A stretch of 64,000 nucleotides of DNA from contig OZ005605.1 of assembly GCA_963930655.1 (NCBI GenBank), positions 15,507,501 through 15,571,500 of the forward strand. The letters run 5' to 3'. The stretch comes from Myrica gale (Eukaryota; Streptophyta; Magnoliopsida; Fagales; Myricaceae). The translations under genes were made by a program, and so were the position numbers. The notes below the pieces were generated by a model that had not been told where the DNA came from, did no database searches, and saw nothing but the letters and a program-made list of their open reading frames with translations. Of this stretch, positions 1-14,834 are shown piece after piece. Every line of letters starts with the position of its first letter. The first letter of the stretch is position 1.

Positions 1-588
1 ATCTCTATATACTCTCCCGATTACTTTTTTGTTGTCTTTTAGTCTGCTGTTAAGTCTTGTAATTTCAGTCGTTATGGGGATACAAATTCCAAAGAAGTTA
101 TGGAAAATGATGTGCAAATTCAACCATTATTGTATTTCCTTTGGTGCAGAGCGTCTACTTAACTACAAGATTTCCTACATTTAAGCCAAAGAGTTGATAG
201 GTGGAGAAATATATACACTTGCTGTGTGCTAATAGATTTCCTATATTTACAGGAATATTCTCAAGCACTTGATGTGCACGCAAAATACATAACAACCTAG
301 CACAAGTGATGTCGAAGGTTATGAAGCTGCATCTGAGGATGCTTGAGTCGTAGCTGGCTTGGAGGACATTTGCTGAGTCGCCTACTGGAGTTTAGTGAAG
401 CAAATTCTACAACCGTTTATCATGTATACATCCCCTGTTGCTTTTCTTAATATCCAAATTGTGGTTGAATCTTCTGTGCAATCCATTTATAACGCTCTAT
501 GTAAAACTCAGGGGAAATTTGCAAAAAATGTCAAAATGAAACAATTCATTCGATCTTCTAATCAAATACAACATTTCTATCAGCCCAT

Positions 589-680
589 CGATTTTTCTAT
601 TTTCGGTCAAGAATGTCCATTCCCCACGATTTTTCTGTTTTCGGTCAAGAATGATCATTCCCCACGATTTTTCTATTGTC
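589..680. repeat. 38-bp tandem repeat, about 2.4 copies
   Basis: The motif beginning CGATTTTTCT recurs at 589, 627 and 665, with TTCGGTCAAGAATG and ATTCCCCA in the same place in each full unit. It lies just inside the likely subterminal part of the CACTA end at 1027, where short repeats are common. The open frames crossing it have no other coding signature. Confidence 0.7.
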
Positions 681-699
681 ATTAGTTATGGAACCTGCA

Positions 700-1027
700 A
701 AACAAGGAATGTTCATCGTCTTGATGTTGTCGGCGAAACCGTGGAATTAATGACGACTTATGGGTCGTCGGCAAATAGCAATGGTGACCAGCCATCTAAA
801 ACGAGGGTCCACCACGGGAAGTCAATACTTCTCCCGTTGACGATTAAGGTAGTGGTAGCCTCTAATTACCGACGGAGAATAACAATCGTCAAAGAAGGCA
901 AATGGCTACGCGGCAAACACGATGACTCTCCGACGACTTAATGTTGTGGCTGAAGAACTTCTGCGATGCATTTTACCATTTTCGCCCACGGATACTGTCG
1001 TGGAGAGAGCCCACTTTTCTTGTAGTG
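700..1027. mobile_element. CACTA (En/Spm) transposon terminal fragment
   Basis: The stretch ends at 1010-1027 in a sequence whose reverse complement begins CACTACAAGAAAAGTGGG, the classic CACTA terminus. Inside it is GC-richer DNA with repeated GTCG/CGAC words (700-960), typical of CACTA subterminal regions. No matching opposite terminus occurs in 1-700, so the partner end is either outside the window or lost. The inner limit given is approximate. A 3-bp target duplication would be CAA at 1028-1030 but cannot be confirmed without the other end. Confidence 0.6.
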
Positions 1028-1679
1028 CAATATGTGTTAACATCCAAATAAAGTAATGTTCCTATACATAAGGAAACTAATTTGTATAGATTTTACGGGG
1101 CGGTCCAAAATCAGTTCACATGGTCGATCGTCATGAGTGTAAGTCAGTGTAAAGGTTTGGTAGTGGTAAAGCAGTAAACAAATAAGTTTAAAAAATTGAG
1201 AGTTCGTGTAAAGCATTAAAAGACATTTGAGAAATAGATTATGATATACATAAGCTTGTATAGGGTTATAAATTTGTTACGGTAATTCCCTGAAAATAAA
1301 GAAAAGTCATATAATATATAACTAGTTGGAAAACCAATTTTTTTACTATGCAATAGGTATAAGAAAATGTACAAGTTATGTTGTTAACTTCCCAATAACA
1401 CACTCATCCCTGGGTTATAACCTAGTGTAAGGGCGACATTTGTAACTGTACGTGGTTTTGGCACACGGTATTCTTGGGTTCAGTCTCTTTACCAAAAAAA
1501 AAAAAGATCCCATGAGCATACTTATAAAATATTATGAGCATCCAAAATCAGCTAACATGTTTAATAAAAACTATATTGTAGTACTAGCTATCAATGATGT
1601 ATAGAATAGGATTAAACATGCTAATTAATTGTTTACGAGTTCGATTCTAGATTGTCACCCTAAATTTCATTAAACTGCA

Positions 1680-3260
1680 TGTTGATCGATGTTGGACCGC
1701 AAAACTAATTTTTCTCTATTAAGCAATCAAATGTACGTTTTTATAACCTCTCATATAAGGCCCCAAGTTGCTGGCGATCAATAATGATCAAGGAATATGA
1801 TTAAGCATGCATGTTAATTGATTATGAGTTGATACTTGATCTACATCCTACCCTAGTTTTTATTTAGCATGTTGATTGATTTTGGACCGCTCCTAATTAA
1901 AATCTAATAATATTTGGTTCTCTTATGTGTTGGAACATCATTTTATTATTTAATACGGCCTATAGAACAACTTTGACGCAATATTATATAAAACCTACTG
2001 CATATATAAAACTCGGCCTTTGATAGTTTCCGTTTGTGTTTTTATAGGGAAATTAACCTGACAACTTTGACCTAAACAAGTTTGTGCATGTATATCATAT
2101 ACAAGTTCTCAAATCACTTTTTAAATGCTTTACCATTTCCTATCTTTTATACTAATTAACCCACCCTGATCACAACCATTGAGACGGTGGTTTGGTCCAT
2201 TAAGCAATCGAATGTACCTTTTTACCTAGAAAAAGAAAATTACTTGTTGGCGATAATTAATGATGACATATAGATCTATATGAACGTTTTAATTGATTAT
2301 AATTAACTGATGCTTTATCTACATGACTCTAGGTTTGATCATAGAGGTCCTTCCGTTTATAATTAGTGTCCAAAGAAGTCATTCTCTTAAAATTTCATTC
2401 ATAAAGTTAATGATTCACTTGTCAATTCCAATAATAAATTGACATGTGTGAGTGTGTGACCAAAAACTAAAAGCATCTGACTTATACTTTTTCAAAGTTT
2501 TTTTTTCTTAATTTTCCCTTATTTTTGTTTTCAAAATAATTTAGATTGTTTTATTTTTTAAAAATAAAAAATTAAAAAAACGATAAGTTACATGATTTCA
2601 ATTTTGGGTGACTTGTGTCAACTTATGATTAAAACTAACTGTGAATCGTTAACTTTATAGATAATTTTAACTAAATAACTTGTTTAGTAAAAATTACAAA
2701 CTCAATGACCTTTATGATCAATTTGAAAACTCAAGTACTATCTTTTAAAATGGGTCAAAACCAAAGGATCAAATAGGTACATAACCTTTTTTATTAATCA
2801 TACTAAAATCTAATAAAATTTGGTTCTCTTATGTGCCAGAACATCATTTTATATGGATTATTAGTACGTAGCTGATGCATTATATGATACCTAGCCTAGC
2901 TACCGCATAGTAAAATTTGATCTTTCTATGTAGTTATTATGTGATATATTTTTTTTAATTACGACAGGGAAACCTAACAACTATATATTTAACCTAAAAA
3001 AGTTTATGCACGTAACAATTAATTTCTCAAATCTCTAAAATTTTACTTGTTCACACGAAGTACTCATACCAATTATTACTTTACATTAACTCACAGGCAT
3101 GCACGTACAACCTCCATCTCTAATTTTGTTTTCGTTGGTTCATTTTCTTTTCTTATGCGTTTTATCATGCAAGCCATTTCATCCGCTAAGCAATCAATTG
3201 TACTTTTTTTAATTATCTGTCGCATAAGGACGTCCCAAGTGTTTCCATGCATTAATCTCG
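1680..3260. repeat. Degenerate triplicated intergenic segment
   Basis: Related strings recur in the same order. AAGCAATC followed by TGTAC and a T-run is seen near 1721, 2202 and 3188. TTGGTTCTCTTATGTG followed by GAACATCATTTTAT is seen near 1914 and 2820. A CCTAA-CAAGTTT/AAGTTT-GTGCA/ATGCA block occurs near 2070 and 2985. This looks like an old tandem duplication of about 480 bp, later split by the insertion at about 2335-2722. No coding potential is seen. Confidence 0.55.
2335..2722. mobile_element. Inverted-repeat (MITE/MULE-like) insertion
   Basis: The outer arms TTGATCATAGAGGTC (2335-2349) and GACCTTTATGATCAA (2707-2722) are inverted copies. A second inner pair also matches: AAAGTTAATGATTCAC near 2404 against GTGAATCGTTAACTTTA near 2642. 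The block interrupts one copy of the surrounding degenerate repeat, as expected for an insertion. It is non-coding and its family is uncertain. Confidence 0.55.
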
Positions 3261-3773
3261 AGACTCAAATTATACGGTGAATACCCGGCATTAATTCTAG
3301 TTTTTTTTTTCATAATTTCCGGTTAACAGAAAGAGTAAACACAAAATTAAGGTTAATATCAATATTCAATTATAATTAAGGATTAAGTATTTGGATGTCT
3401 TTATTTATATTAACTTTAATTAATACAACTAATACCGATTTATCATCATATTAAAATATAATCTGAATCGTAAAATTTATCCCATTTTATTTCTTTTAAC
3501 TTTTATAAAATAAGATTTATAGCGATCATAACCAACATGGTTCATTATTATTCCAATGATCTAAGAAACGAGCATTCAAACAATCATGATTATTCCAATG
3601 ATCTCTTAATCGAGAGAGAGCGTACCTCCTTTCGCTCCGGAGTTTATACACCGTGATTTGAACCCAAAACGTTGGAGTTATAGATCGTGGAAAAAAGATA
3701 TTAACTTAGGGAATAAAAAAAAAAGTAGCACATCTAATAAAAGTTTGAACCATATAAATTACGAGGAAAAATA

Positions 3774-4160
3774 GGGTGCGTTTGTGGACTAAGAGCATGC
3801 ATATTCGGTTAACAAGTATTTTAAGGATTTTTTTGAATCCTCACAATACAAAAAATTCTACAACCAAACATCATTTTTAACACCACATAAAAATAACTAC
3901 AACACGCATACTAATAAAGTTAACATCACCTAAAAATTCTCAAAACACAAAAAATTCTCAAAAAACACCTAAACCGAACAACCTCTTAAAATTTTAACAC
4001 AATAAAAAATTACAATATAATCTCTCTCTCCATTACATCATTCCTTTTCACTATAATAAATATTAAAAATTATATATTTTTTCACTTTTTCATCAAATCT
4101 AACGCCTTCAAATTTTAACCTCCAAATAATTTAACACTCAATAATTTAACACTCAAAGAC
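3774..4160. mobile_element. Diverged copy of the GGGTGCGTTTGTG MITE family, with nested insertion
   Basis: The left end GGGTGCGTTTGTG at 3774 and the body around 3990-4100 (AAAATTTTAACACAAT, TACAATATAATCTCTCTCTCC, TTTTTCACTTTTTCA) match the two 200-bp MITEs at 42647-42846 and 50324-50522. The body is interrupted by another MITE at 3793-3986. The right terminus is decayed, so the end is approximate. Confidence 0.65.
3793..3986. mobile_element. Tourist-like MITE nested in another MITE
   Basis: A 194-bp non-coding segment starts GAGCATGCATATTCGGTT. It ends in a sequence whose reverse complement is AGAGGTTGTTCGGTT, giving imperfect terminal inverted repeats. It is flanked on both sides by TAA (3790-3792 and 3987-3989), matching the 3-bp TWA target duplication of PIF/Harbinger elements. 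Removing it rejoins the outer MITE. Confidence 0.65.
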
Positions 4161-5440
4161 AAGAGTAGTTTAGTTGTCGTGCTGTCCAGAATCCAGATGA
4201 ACTCTAATAGCATTGTCCAATCAGGTTAGACTTAAGAGGGGCCCGGGTGACCAAGGCTTAATCCTCCGACAAACTAATGCAATTATTGCTCGCTATTAGT
4301 GCTGTCTCCGAGTCCCAAGACTTATCCTCTTGATATTTTTTCCTTAGCTATAATTTTCATGTCTTACTTGGGCAAGTGGGATTCCCATTCCAACCGTGAT
4401 CAGATCGTCACTCCCCAAAACGACCTCGCGCCGTAGGTAGCGGTCAGAATGTACGAGCCAATCTTAGCTTGTTTGCTTCGATAAAAATAAAAAAGAGTAC
4501 CCAATCCTATTTTTTTTTTTCCCTTTTGTTTTCAACCAAGAAATACCCTCTTCTTCTATAAGGAAAATAATCAACAATCCGGCGTTTTATCTTAAGACCA
4601 AAATGTTTCAAAAATCTATCATAATAATTTATAAGTATCGAGAGCTCGGACTAATATAGATCATTTAAAAAATATACTGGACCAAATACAAATCTCGAAC
4701 ACTGAAATCGGCCTCACATCTTTAGTACTATTTAAATTAAAGGCTTATTTAACGATAAAATCTATCATAATAATTTATATATAAAAAAGCTCACTATTTT
4801 AGCCACATTTATAAAAATTTAAAAATCACACCTTGCCCTTGTCTTCTCTGAAAAAGCTGTTTCACATAATTATATTTGCCTCCTATAAATAATTTGAAAT
4901 AACCTTCTCGCCACAAAAAATGTATATCATAACCACTATTTATTTTCCAAAATTTTGAATCATATATTTATCAAAGTTTTTTTTTGTCACAATTGATTTT
5001 TTTAATTATTTGTACATCAAATTTGAAGGGACCTAATTCAATTTAAAGGCACCTTAAAACCTTAAGATAAACTCCAAACACTTAAATTGAGAACAATAAT
5101 AAATTAATTAGTCCTGCCAAGTAAATGAATGGTTTTATCCAGCGTTGGCGTTGCTAGAACAATCCGATAGCATGTACAAACCAATCAATAAAATATTTTT
5201 TTTTACTAGATAATAAGGTGGAAAAAAGCAAGCAAGATGCGTATACAGTACATCAGGATCAAAATCAAGCCTTGCTTAAAAGAGAGAAGGTGCCAATCGA
5301 GCTACCATTGGCAATCAACAAAGTCCCCTGGTCGTGCACGCCTCATTCTCAGAGAAATATCCATACTGATCTGATCTGGAGACCTTACCCTTAAGCGGGA
5401 AGAAACTTTCTTTACCCAAAAAATATATATATTTATATTA
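4161..5440. other. Intergenic spacer, no gene recognised
   Basis: AT-rich DNA with short homopolymers. A moderately GC-rich patch at 4200-4450 has no convincing frame on either strand. I see no RNA gene or intact mobile element in it. Confidence 0.5.
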
Positions 5441-5529
5441 GATTTCGTTGACAGGTGGATTTTTTAATACAACAATAACAAGAAACTCATGTAGTCTTCT
5501 TTTGTTTTTAGAACTTGTCAGTGAAAGTA

Positions 5530-5940
5530 GCTCAAGAGGTTCAGGATTTTTCTCCAAAAAAAAAACTCTCTGCTACTGCGTGCCTACCCCCGCCAACACC
5601 CATCCTTACCGAGGAGGGGGAGTTCCGGCTCCTTCCTCCCCTCTTTCTTTTTCCTTTCTTTTCTCTCTTCTTCCTCTTCCTTTTTTTCTCTCCGGCTCTC
5701 TAGACCGGTCGGCTGGTGGTAGTTTCGATTGTTTTTTGGTTTTTTTCTGCAGGTGGCTCTTCCTCTTCCTTTTTCCTTTCTTTTCTCTCTTCTTCCTCTT
5801 CCTTTTTTCTCTCCGGCTCTCTGGACCGGTCGGCTGGTGGTAGTTTGGATTGTTTTTTGGTTTTTTTCTGCAGGTGGCTCTCCAGCGATTTTCGGTAGTC
5901 TCCATCACTTTTGGGCATGCACGCGCCGGCTAGGTGGAAA
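5530..5940 (+). mobile_element. LINE-like retroposon fragment (5' leader type)
   Basis: A pyrimidine-rich segment resembles the reverse complement of the LINE-like elements at 20820-21706 and 30109-31104. Shared landmarks are the GTTCCGGCTCC/GAGCTCCGGCTCC-type block after a GGAGG cluster, a long CT/T-rich tract, a TTTGGTTTTTTT run and the CTGCAGGTGGCT junction. Only the leader-like part is present. It contains an internal duplication of about 121 bp, and the overlapping frames here are by-products of low-complexity sequence. Confidence 0.55.
5655..5900. repeat. 121-bp tandem duplication inside the LINE-like fragment
   Basis: The block from the CT-rich run through GACCGGTCGGCTGGTGGTAG and TTTTTTCTGCAGGTGGCTC appears twice. 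Landmark GACCGGTC lies at 5703 and 5824. The two copies differ at only a few positions, so the duplication is fairly recent. Confidence 0.75.
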
Positions 5941-6579
5941 TAAAGAAAAATCTTATTGGAGTTGAGAAGAATATGATATATAGAAATAAAAAGCTGATTT
6001 TTTTTTTTATAAATGTTAAAACATGAAGTTAAAGATAATAATCGTGATGATTTTCATCACGATTTTCTATCATAGCTAGCTTTTGCAAATAAATACCCGA
6101 TAAAGCACAACATGACTTTATATGTATAATACGTGCAATTAATGAGAAAGAGATTGTATTTTGCAGAATATTATAGGCATACCATTTATTAAAGTTTTAT
6201 TTTAGAAACAAAAAAATGCATATATTTAAGTTCTAGTAGACAGAGGAATATTTTATCTAAAAATTTGAAATCTAAGTGAAGGGATCAAATGAGGTTTGTA
6301 ATACGAGGAACGGGAAGTCCTCATCTGTCCAGTTCAGATCCGCCTATGTTGATGTCCGAGTAGTTAAGTATACGAATAAATTAATATATAACAATGGTGA
6401 TACTCACCCAAAGCATTTAAAACAGCCAAAATAAAAGACTCATGGGATTAAAAAAATTATGCCAAATGACAGGTTTCTAATACTGCCAAGGACGCACAAA
6501 ATCATGGTTTTCGGTTTTTTTCTTTTCTTTTTTTTTTAAGCAGACCATGGTTTTGGTTTTGTTCACGAAAATTTCGGCC

Positions 6580-6915
6580 ATATTTGGGTTGTGAGCAGTG
6601 AGAAATGTACGAAACGCTCGCCACACGTCTTACAATTCCATGGAAAACATTTGGTCGCCAAATGAATGCGCAAACCTTGAAAACCAATTCGCATGGCTGC
6701 ATCTCTCTCTCTCTCTGTCATTTTTTATCAGTACCCTTTTTGTCTTTACGCACCATTTTGCTATATTCTATCTCTCTCTCTTCTTCCAGCGCTCTATTAA
6801 TATGTTTGTATTGCATAGACATTCTCTCTCACCTTCTCACACTCTCCATCAATATATTAAGCTATTCTCCTTGGCACCCTCCGCTTCATTCGTTTTCTTC
6901 TCTCGAGAATCCAAG
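6580..6915 (+). promoter_or_regulatory. Likely promoter/5' leader of glycolate oxidase
   Basis: Two CT tracts (6702-6716 and about 6771-6783) form a pyrimidine patch of the kind common at plant transcription starts. AAG|GTTTGT at 6915/6916 can serve as a splice donor, pairing with the acceptor CTTTCAG|G ending at 7939. That would make a 5'-UTR intron of about 1 kb before the start codon at 7977. The transcription start itself cannot be fixed from sequence. Confidence 0.4.
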
Positions 6916-7976
6916 GTTTGTTCTTTATTTCATCTTTGTTTTGGCTCAGTATCCTCTTCGCTTATCAGGGCATGATGCTGACTCTGTTCTTATATGACGA
7001 TTTACATCTGGGTTTTTAGTAGACTTATGAGTGAGATGCAGTAGTTGATATCCTTTTCTTTTTAAATTGAAATGGGTTGTCACTGATTTCCGAAAATTCG
7101 TTTCGTGTCTTATGATCATTGCTTCTAGTTTAAAGCGACGACAAGTTCTCTGTTTGAGCTATCTTCTGAGGTAGGAGGATATCAGAGGTTGAGTTTTCCG
7201 TATGTTATGATTTAGGATCCCTGTTTCGGATTGTGTTAGGTTTAGTTGGTCTCGGCAGAATTGGATTACACCGACTGAAATCTAATTTTTCTTAGTGGAC
7301 TAATCAGCGTATGAGTCTATGGCATTAGTCTTATGGTGTAGCTTAAAACTTAGCCTCACACCCTTATTCGTGCAACGGCCTTTAGACCCGATGCCAACTT
7401 CCTCACTTGTAAGCTGGTGGATCAGATTGCGGGTTCAATGAATCTTTTCTGTTTCATTGCATATTCGTATCCTCAGAAGAAGGTGGGGCTCACATGCTTT
7501 CCTGTAAGAATGACAAGTAGAAGGATCCTGCTTTCCATGATAGGAATCAATGAATCTTGTGTAGGACAGCAATAAAAAGGTGGTGGAAACTCTTGAATTT
7601 GAAATTGCAGGGGTGTAAACTCTGTTTTTATGTGCTGTATAAACACTTCTTGATATTTCATGTATTGCTTTTGACAGAACCTGTTCCATGAATTTCGCTT
7701 TTATCCCACTAAATTTATCAAATCTAAATTTGGTTCATTTAGACATATTGCAGAATTTGTATGTCAATTTATTTTCTTTTGATGGATACTTTACTCACTT
7801 TCTAGGCAAATACTTCTGAGTTGATTAGTTTCACATTGCCTTGGAAGCCTTGATCAAGTTTTTGCATACTTTTTTCTGCAATTCACTGAAGAATTTAAGA
7901 TGAGGTGGTGTGAAATTTTAATTTTAAAATCACTTTCAGGATATTCTTGGGATAGCATAAACAGACCTTTAGAAAG

Positions 7977-12722
<4,746 letters not shown>

Positions 12723-12810
12723 GACGATGGTGCTGCTTCTTCATTGTAGTGTTGGAGGTTAAGTTCAATAACATGTCTGCGATCAGAACCTATATTGGGT
12801 ATGCGTCACT

Positions 12811-12834
12811 ATATATATATATATATATATATAT
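12811..12834. repeat. (AT)n microsatellite in the GLO 3' region
   Basis: About 12 AT units lie 90 bp after the glycolate oxidase stop codon, in the likely 3' UTR or just beyond. Confidence 0.85.
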
Positions 12835-12890
12835 TGATGAGTTAGAACTTTTGTGATGACAATAAGATAATGTTTTCATATGAATCTAAG

Positions 12891-13030
12891 CTACTTTTGA
12901 ACTCCCTGTATGTTCTTTTAACCAGGATACTGGTTTTATTTTTCGTTGCTTATAAGATTTGCTACTTTTTTTCTTTGCAAGATATTCTACTTTTGAACTC
13001 CCTGTATATTCTTTTATCAAGGATACTGGT
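12891..13030. repeat. 96-bp spaced direct duplication downstream of GLO
   Basis: A 44-bp string starting CTACTTTTGAACTCCCTGTA and ending GGATACTGGT occurs at 12891-12934 and again at 12987-13030 with few differences, giving a period of 96 bp. The open frame that crosses it has no recognisable domain. Confidence 0.75.
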
Positions 13031-14830
13031 CAATCCCAAAGGATACCCCTATGCAAAGACTGCCCAAGATCCGTCTTTGATTGTCCCCCTTTATGTTGAC
13101 ATCCGCACCACCGAGTACATTTTTTTTCATTCTTGCATTTTGTTTTTTGGATTTTCTGAAATATTCTCCCCTTACAGTGTACAACCTCCGTCGAGTGCAA
13201 ATCTCCAATATTTGAAGTCAATTTCCGCCATATACTCTTTTGATTTCGACTACGCCACCAAAGAGGCCGGAAATAAAGGAAAAAGCACAGTAACCGGCCA
13301 TTGAAAGCTTGGCCAAGGGGAGAGAAACCAACGGGAGGAGCTCACTCCTCCCGCCGGTCAGATCTGGTAATTGGAAGGGAGGTCAGGCGAGAGGGAATGG
13401 TGTGGCTATTCTCTCTCTAGCGAAAAGGGGATGTTGGCGTTCTTGTCAGTTGCTTGTGATTTTTTTATATGAACTTGTGGGTGGAGAAAGCATGGCTGCA
13501 AATGCCATTTTGTGACTAGGGGCCTTCTGGCAACTGGTATACCATTGCACTGAATACGGTGCCATAGCTACACATTCATGCACCTGAGGAAAGGACTTTT
13601 TTTTATAAAAAAAACAGCGGAAAGGACTTGGTTTAGCAGCATCTACAATCTGCAGATTTACATCAACGAAGAGGAAAATTTAGAGTAAAATTGCTTCATT
13701 TCTAGGCTGTGGTGTCTATATTGTTTGTTTGCAATGGAATGAAGCTCAGTATCACCCGACCCCCGCTCTGCTATTTTAGCTTCAAACCTCAGTCTGCTAG
13801 AAGATTACATTTACTTGTAACTTTGAAAATGGTGATTTCCCATGTTTATGAAAAAAACCCGACATAGGATTATGAAAAATCCCCCAAAATAAGTTGGTCA
13901 ACTGAAACATACTAAACTGCTGTCAATTGATCCAAAACAAAATTTAGCTCACTCGTAGCTCTTGTGTAACTTCCGAAAGAAGATAAGGAAGCCTAATCCC
14001 ACAAATGTCAAACTGTCAGCATGTCAAACTTCAGACCTTCCCATCTGGTGAGACAAGAAAGTGTTGCTGCATAACATTTTGTAATTTCGCTGCCGCCCAA
14101 CAAACCCGCAAGAGATTGTTTGCCTAAAGACTGCAAAGACAGCTATACAAGTAAAAATCATACATTACTACCCTGTTAGCTTTACATGACAAAAGTTCCT
14201 TGAGAGAGTAATGTAACCAGAATACTGTGAGCTATCTATCCCCTTGAGTTTGTGCAACAAGAAGCCATCGATCTACGAACATGTTAGCTACAAACCTAAA
14301 GACAGTTGCATGATCTTTGCGCTTCTTTGACTCTTCATTGCAGATGTAGCTTGCATTTGAATCTTAAGAGTCTGTGTTGGGGCATAGGGATCTGACATAT
14401 CAGTCAGGTTTCTATCTCAACCAACAAACTTCAAAGGTAGGGAGCAAGGGGACTCACCATCCATTTTGCTGCCTAGCTCTCTCAGAGCAAAAGATGAGCA
14501 ACATAAGAATGTCGATGTACCAGAAGATCTACAGTACAATACATAAGGGGAAGCAAGGTGATCCAATCTCCAACCTCCGTCCGTCTTCTAACCGAGTCGT
14601 TAAATGCAGTCAAGTCATGCATTATCTCCCCGGTCAGGCTATGCTGCTCCTAGAGTGGAGGTCAATACAACTAAAAATTGCCTGCTGAAAGGGCATAGTC
14701 CTGAACTCACCAACCTCCAGCTATCATCAAATGCAGCCCAGATGGAGTTACTTGCGACTGAGTAGAGAAATTTGAGAGCAAAAAATTGGAGGAGTTCAAT
14801 ATGGTGCTGACGAAGCTACAAATAAACGGG
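13031..14830. other. Spacer between GLO and the CNL gene
   Basis: No gene recognised. An open frame at 12870-13304 (+) includes an odd stretch, NPKGYPYAKTAQDPSLIVPL, that could be a fragment of a captured gene, but I cannot assign it. A small GC-rich hairpin, GGGAGGAG-CTCA-CTCCTCCC, lies at about 13334-13353. The remainder looks like ordinary unique spacer. Confidence 0.4.
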
Positions 14831-14834
14831 CAGT

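Noticed and set aside
5448-5965. Overlapping Phe/Ser/Leu-rich and Lys/Arg/Glu-rich open frames on both strands
   Set aside because: They arise from a duplicated CT-rich tract inside a LINE-like fragment.
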